This document shows positions 14,829 through 21,359 of a DNA stretch of 21,359 bases, one piece after another; the stretch's first letter is position 1; each line of letters starts with the position of its first letter. Where the stretch lies: assembly GCA_964529325.1 (NCBI GenBank), contig CAZGWH010000039.1, forward strand, positions 1 to 21,359, given 5' to 3'. The stretch is from GCA-2689995 sp964529325 (GTDB taxonomy: Bacteria > Fidelibacterota > Marinisomatia > SCGC-AAA003-L08 > GCA-2689995). Under the pieces are notes generated by a model. The model saw nothing but the letters and a program-made list of their open reading frames with translations, was not told the origin of the DNA and made no database searches. A program made the position numbers and the translations under genes.

Positions 14829-16835
14829 CTATTCACCTAATATAATACCAACAATTGTAATAATATCAGCAACATCAATATTTCCATTTTGATTTGCATC
14901 TGCACCAGTTTCAAGCCATTCATCTGTAAACCCACCAATTATTATATTGACTAATATTATGACATCAGTTACATTAATAATTGAATCATAATTCAAATCT
15001 CCTAAAACTATTGGTGTTTCAAGAACATTTAAAATAAAATTAGACTCTACACTGTAATTTGAATTATTAGAATAATTTGAATTTATTGTAAGTGTAAATT
15101 CGACTTCTCCAGGAATTACATTATTTTCGAACCGAATTAAGAAGGGATCTGCATAATTTATATCTACACCACCAGATGAAATTTGAGAAATAAATGATGT
15201 TGAATTTTCAAAAGTGATATTGGGGTAAATTGTAGAGATTTCTATATTAATATCTTGAGCATTCCCCCATTCATCTTCATTCCAAATGATAACACCTAAT
15301 TGAGCCAATTCCCCCTGATGAATAAAATTATCATCACCTTCTAACATAAATAAATCTACATCTACAAAAGTTAATTTAGGTAATAATGAAGTGATAAGTG
15401 CATTGTATACATCAACTCTACCTTTCCCTAATCTGTCTGTTAAATATGATGCAGGATTTAAATCATAAATAATTGGGTCTGCGGTTTCAATTATCATCAA
15501 TTCTAATTGTTCATTTTTCCAAGATGGATTATAAGCTTTTAAAAGTCCAATACTACTTGCAACAATTGGGCTTGCCATTGAAGAACCCATCCAATTTATA
15601 TATCCTGTACCAATTTTAGTACTACGGATACTTTCCCCTGGTGAAGAAATATCTATTGTTTCATGATAAGTCGCCCAATTATTCCATGAATCACCTGTAC
15701 CAAGCGGAGCAACAGCAATTACATGATTAAAACTTGAAGGATAATGTGCTGTATATTCCTCTCCCCATCCATCTTCTACACCATTACCACCAGCGGCGAC
15801 AACGACTGCATTATAATTATCAAAAGCAATATCAATTACAGCCTGACCAGAAGTTGAAAATTGAGTACTTCCCCAGCTACAATTAATTATAGAACCTCCA
15901 ACGGAATAAAATCCCGCTTTTGCTGCATATAAAATTCCATCATAACCATCTGTAATATATACATCTGGATTATTTTCTTCTTCAGATGATTTAACAGACA
16001 TAATCTTACAATTAAATCCTACAGAAGAAACACCTGTAATATTATCTGTTGTTGCATTTAACAACCCTGCAACATGAGTTCCATGTGCCCAAGTTCCACC
16101 TGTTGAAACACCTGGTTTTGGAGTTGGATTATTATCGGGTAACCCTGTGACACCTGAAACATCCCAACCAATTAAATCATCTATAAATCCATTTCCATCA
16201 TCATCAATATTATTATCATCACCTGGATCTAGAATCCAAGTATTCCCTTGTTGGACAATTGTAACTCCATTTCCATTTGCATCTTCACCTAAATTATTCC
16301 ACAAACTATTTCGCAAATCTGGGTGGTCCCAATCAACACCAGTATCTACAGAAGCTAATATTACAGAAGGATCTCCAGGAGATAGTCCTAATTCAGGATA
16401 CCATAAATCCCATGCTTCATCTGCTCTAACTTGAGGCAAAAACCATTGTTGGTTATATTGTTGATCATTAGGAGTATAATATGGTTTATTTATTGCTTCA
16501 GGTTCAGCATATAATATTTCTGATAATAGTTCTAAACGATATATCAAATTTGAAATTTCACCAGAATATTCTTCTATCCGATAAATTTTATCCAAACAAA
16601 TTTCTTGAACACATTCATCCTTTTGAGCAGATTTCAACCATGGTTCTATATTTTTGACATTAAACTCATCGAATATTTCCTGTAGTGCAATATTTGAATT
16701 TTGGGTCAATTTATACTCATTTGAAAATTGTAAAGAATTATCTAACTTCGTTAAAGTAAATAAAATATGTTGAAAATTATTTGAAAAAAGGAAGCCAAAG
16801 ATGGCTAATATTATAAAAAGTCTATTTATTTTCAT
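14829..16835 (-). CDS. Secreted subtilisin-like serine protease (S8) with dockerin-like C-terminus
   Basis: This 668-residue extracellular protease has a signal peptide (MKINRLFIILAIFGFLFS), a propeptide-like region to about residue 120, and an S8 catalytic domain. The triad is D164 in SVDTGVDW, H251 in HGTHVAG, and S419 in GSSMASP, with the oxyanion region in VVVAAGGNG. Between the Asp and His lies a Ca-binding-like Asp/Asn-rich loop (DPGDDNNIDDDGNGFIDD). A beta-rich region (about 490-605) follows, ending in the same dockerin-like repeats as the collagenase (612-668, GDLNYD and GADANQNGNID). By family knowledge it degrades protein outside the cell. The ATG at 16833-16835 has no strong SD. 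The gene is flanked by metG and cca but separated from both by noncoding DNA. Confidence 0.93.
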   Translation of the reverse strand: MKINRLFIILAIFGFLFSNNFQHILFTLTKLDNSLQFSNEYKLTQNSNIALQEIFDEFNVKNIEPWLKSAQKDECVQEICLDKIYRIEEYSGEISNLIYRLELLSEILYAEPEAINKPYYTPNDQQYNQQWFLPQVRADEAWDLWYPELGLSPGDPSVILASVDTGVDWDHPDLRNSLWNNLGEDANGNGVTIVQQGNTWILDPGDDNNIDDDGNGFIDDLIGWDVSGVTGLPDNNPTPKPGVSTGGTWAHGTHVAGLLNATTDNITGVSSVGFNCKIMSVKSSEEENNPDVYITDGYDGILYAAKAGFYSVGGSIINCSWGSTQFSTSGQAVIDIAFDNYNAVVVAAGGNGVEDGWGEEYTAHYPSSFNHVIAVAPLGTGDSWNNWATYHETIDISSPGESIRSTKIGTGYINWMGSSMASPIVASSIGLLKAYNPSWKNEQLELMIIETADPIIYDLNPASYLTDRLGKGRVDVYNALITSLLPKLTFVDVDLFMLEGDDNFIHQGELAQLGVIIWNEDEWGNAQDINIEISTIYPNITFENSTSFISQISSGGVDINYADPFLIRFENNVIPGEVEFTLTINSNYSNNSNYSVESNFILNVLETPIVLGDLNYDSIINVTDVIILVNIIIGGFTDEWLETGADANQNGNIDVADIITIVGIILGE

Positions 16836-16841
16836 AACTTA

Positions 16842-16885
16842 AATTACATTTTTTAATTAATTTATTTCTGAATTAAAATGTAATT
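16842..16885 (-). other. AT-rich imperfect inverted repeat between cca and protease gene
   Basis: The arms AATTACATTTTTTAATT (16842-16858) and AATTAAAATGTAATT (16871-16885) can pair with a two-base bulge around a 12-base loop. It lies just after the cca stop, so it may end that transcript. It is AT-only with no distinct U-run, so it could equally be part of the protease promoter. Confidence 0.45.
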
Positions 16886-16900
16886 ATTTGAAAGAGAGGA

Positions 16901-18322
16901 TTAATTATTAAAATAATTATCTTTATTATCCATCATAAATTTAAATGCAGATTCATAATTATTTTCAATTATCCCATCTAAAATAGCTTCTTCAATGGAT
17001 GATTTAATTTTACCTATTACCCGACCTTCCTTTAAATTAAACATTTCCATTATTTCATTTCCTCTAATTGGAGACTGAAATGCTTTCATTTCATCACGCA
17101 TCTTTACATCGAGCATTAATTCTTCAACTTTTTCAAAATTACCCATATATTTTTTAACTTTATGAGGATTTTTTGAAGTAATATCTGCTCTACATAATAC
17201 CATTAAATCTTCAACAAACTCGCCAGCTTCAAACATAACTCTACGCACAGCACTATCAGAAATATTACTTTTTGCAAGTGCAATTGGGCGTAAATGTAAT
17301 TTTGTAAGTAACATTAAATAATCACAAAGGTCATTTGATAATTTCATTCTTTTAGCTACTTTTTTTAACATCCGCCTACCAATTTCTTCATGGCCGTGAA
17401 ATGTCCAGCCTTTATCAGGGTAAAATCTCTTTGTTCTTGGTTTTGCTATATCATGTACTAATGCAGCAAAACGTATATTTATTTTATCAGACAATTTAGC
17501 TGAATTGTCAACAACTTGAAGTGTATGAATAAAAACATCTTTATGCCCTTTTCCTTCAATTATTTCAACTCCCGGCATAATGTCTATTTCTGGGAAAACA
17601 TATTTTAATAGTCCAACTTCTTTAAGTTTATAAAAACCAATACTTGGAATATTTGACTTTAATGTTTTTATTATCTCTTCAGTTATGCGTTCTTTTGAAA
17701 TTATCTGAATTCGATGTGCTTGATTTTGCATACTTTTTAAAGTTTCATCCGAAATATCAAATTCCAATTGAGCAGAAAATCGACATGCACGCATCATTCT
17801 TAATGGATCGTCACTAAAGGTTTTATCAGGGTCTAATGGTGTAATTAATTTTTTTGCATTTAAATCTTTTATTCCATTAAATGGATCATAAAGTTTTCCA
17901 AAATCTGAGCTCCATAAAGATGAAGCCATTGCATTTATTGTAAAATCCCGACGAGACATATCTTCTTCTACAGTTGCAAAAGATACAGTAGGCTTTCTAG
18001 AATCTGAATTATATTCTTCTTTTCGTGAACCTGCAACTTCAACTTCTACATCACCACAGGGAATTAACGCCGTATTGAATTGACCATATTCAATTACTTT
18101 ACCTAATTTTAATTTTTTAGATAATTTATTTGCATAATCAATTGCATCACCCTCAACCATAATATCAATATCTTGATTATTTTTTCGTCCTAAAAATAAA
18201 TCACGAATATATCCTCCTACTACAAATGTAGGTATATTTTCTTTTTCACCGAGCTCTCCTGCACTTTTCAATATTTTATAATGCGAAGGAGTTTGTTTTA
18301 ATAAGTCTGAAATATTACTCAT
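16901..18322 (-). CDS. cca: CCA tRNA nucleotidyltransferase / poly(A) polymerase family with HD domain
   Basis: The head domain of this 473-residue class II nucleotidyltransferase has FVVGGYIRDLFLG (33-45), the catalytic DID at 51-53, then SRRDFTINAMA and DPLRMMRACRF, which shape the nucleotide pocket. A C-terminal HD phosphohydrolase domain follows (LVHDIAKPRTK, then GHEEIGRR). It most likely adds or repairs the 3' CCA of tRNAs, and the two tRNA-Ser genes in this window lack encoded CCA, as would require it. A PAP I or an A-adding enzyme of a split pair cannot be ruled out. I chose the ATG at 18320-18322. The frame extends seven codons upstream to a TTG at 18341-18343, but that has no SD and adds non-homologous residues. 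It is transcribed divergently from perR. Confidence 0.9.
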   Translation of the reverse strand: MSNISDLLKQTPSHYKILKSAGELGEKENIPTFVVGGYIRDLFLGRKNNQDIDIMVEGDAIDYANKLSKKLKLGKVIEYGQFNTALIPCGDVEVEVAGSRKEEYNSDSRKPTVSFATVEEDMSRRDFTINAMASSLWSSDFGKLYDPFNGIKDLNAKKLITPLDPDKTFSDDPLRMMRACRFSAQLEFDISDETLKSMQNQAHRIQIISKERITEEIIKTLKSNIPSIGFYKLKEVGLLKYVFPEIDIMPGVEIIEGKGHKDVFIHTLQVVDNSAKLSDKINIRFAALVHDIAKPRTKRFYPDKGWTFHGHEEIGRRMLKKVAKRMKLSNDLCDYLMLLTKLHLRPIALAKSNISDSAVRRVMFEAGEFVEDLMVLCRADITSKNPHKVKKYMGNFEKVEELMLDVKMRDEMKAFQSPIRGNEIMEMFNLKEGRVIGKIKSSIEEAILDGIIENNYESAFKFMMDNKDNYFNN

Positions 18323-18399
18323 AAAATAATGAGATTTCTCCAATTCTAATTTTTGCAGATTAGTAAATTTAAGGATATTAATAATTTTGTTTTCATTTC

Positions 18400-18429
18400 T
18401 TGTTCGATATTAAAAAAAAATATTAATAT
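18400..18429 (+). promoter_or_regulatory. Possible perR promoter
   Basis: A TTGTTC (18400-18405) and a TAATAT (18424-18429) with 18-base spacing resemble -35 and -10 boxes. The A-tract in the spacer would favour activity. Transcription would start within the palindrome that follows, giving a very short or no leader. This is prediction by eye only. Confidence 0.4.
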
Positions 18430-18430
18430 A

Positions 18431-18453
18431 TAAGTAGGAATAATTCCTACTTA
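18431..18453 (+). promoter_or_regulatory. Perfect 23-bp palindrome over the perR start codon, putative PerR/Fur box
   Basis: The half-site TAAGTAGGAAT is repeated in perfect inverted form on either side of a single central A, and the last base is the A of the perR ATG. The inner 7-1-7 part (TAGGAAT-A-ATTCCTA) has the layout of the PerR box (TTATAAT-N-ATTATAA), with AAT-N-ATT at the centre. A protein bound here would cover the transcription start and the start codon, the expected place for autorepression. It probably also governs the peroxiredoxin gene downstream. Confidence 0.7.
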
Positions 18454-18818
18454 TGAGATATTCACACCAACGAGAAATAATATTAAATATTTTAAGAGAA
18501 GCGAGAGATCATCCTACTGCAGATTTGGTTTTAGACCGTGCACGAATGGAAATTCCAAATATTAGTTTAGGAACTGTTTATCGAAACTTAAACCAACTTG
18601 AAGAAACAAATTTAATTTCAAGTTATCCATTTGATGGATCACAGCATTATGATGGCAATACAATTCCACATCATCATTTTTATTGTAAAAAATGCTCAAT
18701 AATTATTGATTTACCAATTGATGACCCAATTATTTCTCAAGAATTAATTCAAAAATTTGATTTGTCTGTGGAGGGAATTGAGTTATCCCTTCATGGGCAT
18801 TGTTCTAATTGTAAATAA
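18453..18818 (+). CDS. perR: Fur-family peroxide-responsive regulator, PerR-type
   Basis: This 121-residue repressor has a winged-helix DNA-binding half (ISLGTVYRNLNQL at 37-49 is the recognition helix) and a metal-binding dimerisation half. The structural zinc site is C78/C81 and C117/C120. The regulatory-metal residues of Bacillus PerR all have counterparts: H20 (H37), D67 (D85), H73 (H91), H75 (H93) and D86 (D104). The Asp at the last position is what separates PerR from iron-sensing Fur, which has Glu. Metal-catalysed oxidation of the His ligands would release DNA on peroxide. The ATG is fixed by the homologous MRYS-QRE start. There is no SD at usual spacing and the start overlaps the palindrome. 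It is about 20 bases upstream of the peroxiredoxin gene. Confidence 0.88.
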   Translation: MRYSHQREIILNILREARDHPTADLVLDRARMEIPNISLGTVYRNLNQLEETNLISSYPFDGSQHYDGNTIPHHHFYCKKCSIIIDLPIDDPIISQELIQKFDLSVEGIELSLHGHCSNCK

Positions 18819-18837
18819 AAAAAGGAGAAGAACCTTA

Positions 18838-19485
18838 ATGTTAGTAACTAAACCAGCTCCTGATTTCAAAGCACAAGCAGTAATGCCTGATAATAGCTTT
18901 AAGGAAATCAGTTTATCAGATTATAAAGGGAAAAAAGTCGTATTATTCTTTTATCCATTGGATTTCACATTTGTCTGCCCAACAGAATTAATTGCATTTA
19001 ACCATCGTTTGAGTGAATTTGAAAAACGAGGAGTTATATTGCTTGGTTGTTCAGTTGATTCACATTTTAGCCATTTAGCATGGAAAGAAACAGATGTTAA
19101 TAATGGTGGAATTGGTAATATTCAATATCCATTAATAGCAGACTTAGATAAATCTATTGCACGAAACTATGATGTATTAGTTGGTGCAGAACCTGCATCA
19201 GTACTAACTGAATCTGGCGAAGAGATAGAAACCACCATAGGTGGAGGTGTTGCATTACGAGGGTCGTTTTTAATTGATGAAGATAGTATTATTCGTCATG
19301 CAGTAATTAATGATTTACCACTGGGCAGAAATATTGATGAAATGCTTCGAATGATTGATGCTCTTTCTCACAATCAAAAGCATGGTGAAGTATGTCCAGC
19401 AGGCTGGGTAGAAGGAAATGAAGGAATGAATGCATCAACTACAGGAGTAGCTGATTATTTAACAAAACATTCAAAAACCCTTTAA
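18838..19485 (+). CDS. Typical 2-Cys peroxiredoxin (AhpC/Prx1 type)
   Basis: This 215-residue cytoplasmic thiol peroxidase reduces H2O2 and organic peroxides. The peroxidatic C47 is in DFTFVCPTE and the resolving C186 is in HGEVCPAGW. NDLPLGRNIDEMLR and the YLTKH tail are classic Prx1 features. Residues about 116-136 (GAEPASV through TTIGGG) form an insertion of some 15-18 residues relative to the usual VL-EE-GVALRG region. I chose the ATG at 18838-18840, with AAAGGAG upstream, over an open frame reaching back into perR. Co-transcription with perR is likely (19-base gap), and a terminator follows. The electron donor (AhpF or thioredoxin) is not in the window. Confidence 0.94.
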   Translation: MLVTKPAPDFKAQAVMPDNSFKEISLSDYKGKKVVLFFYPLDFTFVCPTELIAFNHRLSEFEKRGVILLGCSVDSHFSHLAWKETDVNNGGIGNIQYPLIADLDKSIARNYDVLVGAEPASVLTESGEEIETTIGGGVALRGSFLIDEDSIIRHAVINDLPLGRNIDEMLRMIDALSHNQKHGEVCPAGWVEGNEGMNASTTGVADYLTKHSKTL

Positions 19486-19493
19486 TAATAATT

Positions 19494-19519
19494 GGGAGGA
19501 TTCATTTCCTCCCTTTTTT
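19494..19519 (+). terminator. Intrinsic terminator after the peroxiredoxin gene
   Basis: The arms GGGAGGA (19494-19500) and TCCTCCC (19507-19513) pair perfectly around a 6-base loop and are followed by six T's (19514-19519). It closes the perR-peroxiredoxin unit and separates it from the membrane-protein gene. Confidence 0.88.
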
Positions 19520-19547
19520 ACTACAACAACAAAAAGGAGAGTAAATT

Positions 19548-20366
19548 ATGGAAACAGATGTAAGTTTATTTGAATCAATAATTATATATAGTAATCCAAT
19601 TTTTAAATGGTTACATATAATTGCAGGTGTAATGTGGATAGGATTATTATATTTTTTCAATTTCATTAATGGTTCGTTTGCAGGAACTTTGGATAAAGAA
19701 ACAAAGCAAAAAGTAATGCCTGAATTATTGCCACGAACATTATTTTGGTTCCGTTGGGGTGCAGCATGGACATGGGTAACTGGTGTAATATTGCTTTATG
19801 TTATTTATTGGCACGGGAATTTATCAATGGGTGCTGAAGATAATATGATGGCTGATGGCGAAGTAACTATGTGGACTCACATAATGATTTCATTTACATT
19901 TTTAGCTGTATTTTTATACGATTTTCTTTATAAAAGCCCACTTGCAAAAAATTTAAGAGTAATAACTATTATTGCATTTTTATTAATTGTGGGTGCAGAA
20001 TGCTTAATGATTCATTGTGGGCAATTTGGGTATAGAGCATTTAATATTCATATTGGTGCAATGTTTGGAACAATTATGGCTTTTAATGTCTGGTTTAGAA
20101 TTTGGCCAGCTCAACAGAAAATTATTACTGCAATTAAAAATGGCGAAGCACCTGATGCAAGCTTAGTTACATTGGCTGGGCAACGATCAAAGCATAATAC
20201 TTATTTATCAGTACCATTAATTTGGACAATGATTAATGAACATACCGCTGTTATGAGTGGAAAATTATTTAATATTAATGGACTTGTTTTATTGGTAATT
20301 ATTGCTTTAGGTTGGCATATAGTCTTTCAATTTTATAAAAAGGGAAGCAAAATCCAAGGATTTTAA
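19548..20366 (+). CDS. Urate-oxidase N-terminal (PuuD-like) family membrane protein
   Basis: This 272-residue protein has about six membrane segments (roughly 20-40, 66-88, 108-128, 136-156, 164-184 and 243-262). The opening WLHIIAGVMWIGLLYFFNF, the LLPRTLFWFRWGAAWTW stretch and the later RSKHNTYLSVPLIWTMI (213-229) match the Urate_ox_N family. Conserved His in several helices suggest haem or metal binding. PuuD proteins add a C-terminal cytochrome c domain (CxxCH) and hydroxylate urate; this one lacks that domain, so electron transfer would need a separate cytochrome and the substrate is open. The ATG has AAGGAG about nine bases upstream. It lies beyond the peroxiredoxin terminator and has its own terminator, so it is probably expressed on its own. 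Confidence 0.82.
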   Translation: METDVSLFESIIIYSNPIFKWLHIIAGVMWIGLLYFFNFINGSFAGTLDKETKQKVMPELLPRTLFWFRWGAAWTWVTGVILLYVIYWHGNLSMGAEDNMMADGEVTMWTHIMISFTFLAVFLYDFLYKSPLAKNLRVITIIAFLLIVGAECLMIHCGQFGYRAFNIHIGAMFGTIMAFNVWFRIWPAQQKIITAIKNGEAPDASLVTLAGQRSKHNTYLSVPLIWTMINEHTAVMSGKLFNINGLVLLVIIALGWHIVFQFYKKGSKIQGF

Positions 20367-20387
20367 TTTTATAAAAATAGAGAATAT

Positions 20388-20420
20388 AAAGGGCTGAAAA
20401 TATTTTCTGCCCTTTTTTAT
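20388..20420 (+). terminator. Intrinsic terminator after the PuuD-like gene
   Basis: The arms AAAGGGC (20388-20394) and GCCCTTT (20409-20415) pair, and the stem can extend inward past one T-T mismatch through G-C and AAAA/TTTT. A T-rich run follows (20413-20418 and beyond). Confidence 0.85.
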
Positions 20421-20511
20421 TTTTTTTAAATTTAATACTTTGCACTTTGTCGCTAAATATAAAGAATTATAAATTTAATAATCTGCTTAAAGAAAACAAG
20501 TAGTCATTCAC

Positions 20512-20595
20512 GGAGGATTAGCTCTAATTGGTAAGACAGCAGTCTTGAAAACTGCCGGGTTCACGCCCTTGGGGGTTCGAGTCCCTCATCCTCCG
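20512..20595 (+). tRNA. tRNA-Ser (anticodon UGA)
   Basis: This is an 84-base class II tRNA. The acceptor GGAGGAT pairs with ATCCTCC (20588-20594), with G as the discriminator base (20595). The anticodon stem is GCAGT/ACTGC with loop CTTGAAA and anticodon TGA at 20546-20548. A long variable arm and the T arm (loop TTCGAGT) follow, as expected for serine. CCA is not encoded. It lies seven bases before a second tRNA-Ser and is probably co-transcribed with it. Confidence 0.95.
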
Positions 20596-20602
20596 CAGAA
20601 TT

Positions 20603-20686
20603 GGAGAGTTCGCATAACGGTATTGCAGCAGATTGCTAATCTGCCGGGGCAATAGCCCTGTGGAGGTTCAAATCCTCTACTCTCCG
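20603..20686 (+). tRNA. tRNA-Ser (anticodon GCU)
   Basis: This is an 84-base class II tRNA. The acceptor GGAGAGT pairs with ACTCTCC (20679-20685), with discriminator G (20686). The anticodon stem is GCAGA/TCTGC with loop TTGCTAA and anticodon GCT at 20635-20637. A long variable arm and T loop TTCAAAT are present. CCA is not encoded. It reads AGC/AGU serine codons, complementing the UGA tRNA upstream. Confidence 0.95.
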
Positions 20687-20703
20687 CACAATCCACTTTA
20701 AAG

Positions 20704-20726
20704 CCCTTGATTTTCAAGGGTTTTTT
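20704..20726 (+). terminator. Intrinsic terminator of the tRNA-Ser pair
   Basis: The arms CCCTTGA (20704-20710) and TCAAGGG (20714-20720) pair perfectly around TTT and are followed by six T's (20721-20726), 18 bases after the second tRNA. Confidence 0.9.
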
Positions 20727-20870
20727 ATTCCCATATAACTTTATAACTATCGTATTAACCAAAATTTCCCGTTGATATAAATCACAACTAATTCAAAAGG
20801 TATTAAAAATTTATCCCCATATCAATTTAATCAATTAAACTTATTCTAAAATTCTATTATATTTATGGTT

Positions 20871-20898
20871 CAAATTGTCTATGTTTTTTAACAATTTG
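20871..20898 (+). promoter_or_regulatory. Inverted repeat upstream of the edge secreted-protein gene
   Basis: CAAATTGT (20871-20878) and ACAATTTG (20891-20898) are exact inverted copies 12 bases apart, about 45 bases before the start codon. They could be an operator or a 5'-leader hairpin. There is no independent support. Confidence 0.35.
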
Positions 20899-20943
20899 GA
20901 GAGATATAAATTTTTAACTTAATAACAATATGTAGGAGGATAC

Positions 20944-21359
20944 ATGAAATTAATGAAATATATATTACTAATGTTTGTAGTGCAACAGTTTGGATTTGCT
21001 GATGTTCACTTAACATTGAGTAATTATGACGAAACAACAAGCACTGTTGATGTGAATTATACATCCGATAATGATATCGGTGGTATTCAATTTGATATTA
21101 CAGGTGCGGATATTGCAAATGCATCTGGTGGAGATGCTTCTGCAAATGGATTTGTAATTAGTACAAGTACATCAACAGCATTAGGTTTTAGTTTTAGTGG
21201 TGCAGTAATTCCAGCTGGCTCAGGAGTAATGCTATCTTTAGAATTAACAAATATAGTTGGAGCCCAATTATGTTTAGATGCTCCAGTAATGGCCGCTGGT
21301 GGTGGTGGTACTTTAACAACAACACTTGGTGATTGTTTAGCCTTAATGGATATACCAGG
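20944..21359 (+). CDS. Secreted protein with cohesin-like domain, N-terminal part (runs off the window)
   Basis: At least 138 residues of this gene are present; it is cut by the right edge. A signal peptide (MKLMKYILLMFVVQQFGFA) is followed by a beta-rich domain (VHLTLSNYDETTSTVDVNY, then DNDIGGIQFDITGADI and later VMLSLELTN). The IGG-QFD pattern and the strand order resemble cohesin-like modules found in secreted Marinimicrobia proteins. The ATG at 20944-20946 is well supported by AGGAGG six bases upstream. The role is unknown; it may be a surface scaffold or adhesin that could in principle bind dockerin-like tails such as those on the two proteases here. The cohesin assignment is by pattern only. 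Confidence 0.8.
   Translation, partial: MKLMKYILLMFVVQQFGFADVHLTLSNYDETTSTVDVNYTSDNDIGGIQFDITGADIANASGGDASANGFVISTSTSTALGFSFSGAVIPAGSGVMLSLELTNIVGAQLCLDAPVMAAGGGGTLTTTLGDCLALMDIP

Noticed and set aside
16147..16434. Plus-strand 95-codon frame
   Set aside because: Opposite strand of the subtilisin catalytic domain; Ser/Pro-rich shadow composition.
18757..18837. 27-codon N-terminal extension of the peroxiredoxin into perR
   Set aside because: The homologous protein begins at the ATG at 18838 with a good Shine-Dalgarno; the extension is the out-of-frame end of perR.

Overview
The window is AT-rich, tightly packed bacterial DNA. It looks like a marine member of the Marinimicrobia (SAR406) or a relative in the Bacteroidetes/Chlorobi neighbourhood. 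This is an inference from three things: the low G+C content, the secreted proteins ending in dockerin-like Asn/Asp-rich repeats (GD-N-D--VNVVDI-L-V), and the cohesin-like secreted protein at the right edge. No marker was searched against a database.

Layout. (a) 1-5968, minus strand, is an accessory region. It holds a truncated class IV aminotransferase, a 1109-residue secreted M9 collagenase-like protein, two overlapping genes of unknown function, the decayed remains of an HNH restriction endonuclease at 5201-5577, and a small palindromic repeat. (b) 5969-14724, minus strand, is a conserved housekeeping block. Transcription runs metG - tatD - rsmA - rpoD (primary-type sigma factor) - rpsU, with a strong intrinsic terminator after rpsU. 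The block then continues with a glmM-type phosphohexomutase - rlmD-type rRNA methyltransferase - ABC ATPase - ABC permease, joined by start/stop overlaps. (c) 14829-18322, minus strand, carries a secreted subtilisin with a C-terminal dockerin-like module and a CCA-adding/HD nucleotidyltransferase. (d) 18431-20420, plus strand, is a divergent oxidative-stress cluster. It has a PerR-type Fur regulator whose start codon is overlapped by a perfect 23-bp palindrome, a 2-Cys peroxiredoxin, a terminator, and a membrane protein of the urate-oxidase N-terminal (PuuD-like) family. (e) 20512-20726 holds two tandem tRNA-Ser genes (UGA and GCU) and a terminator. (f) 20944 to the edge is the start of a secreted protein with a cohesin-like domain.

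How the parts fit together. The housekeeping block covers translation and its quality control: tRNA charging, rRNA methylation and ribosomal protein bS21. The cca gene would be needed to finish the two tRNA-Ser genes, since neither encodes CCA. The PerR-like regulator keeps all five residues that bind regulatory metal in Bacillus PerR, and it lies directly upstream of the peroxiredoxin it most likely controls. Two secreted proteases (M9 and S8) and the edge protein share the dockerin/cohesin-type extracellular style, which suggests surface or particle-associated protein degradation.

The most noteworthy points are the restriction-enzyme relic, the palindromic operator on the perR start codon, the multi-domain collagenase, and the unknown two-gene unit at 3938-5117. 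I found no convincing intact new defence or mobile system.
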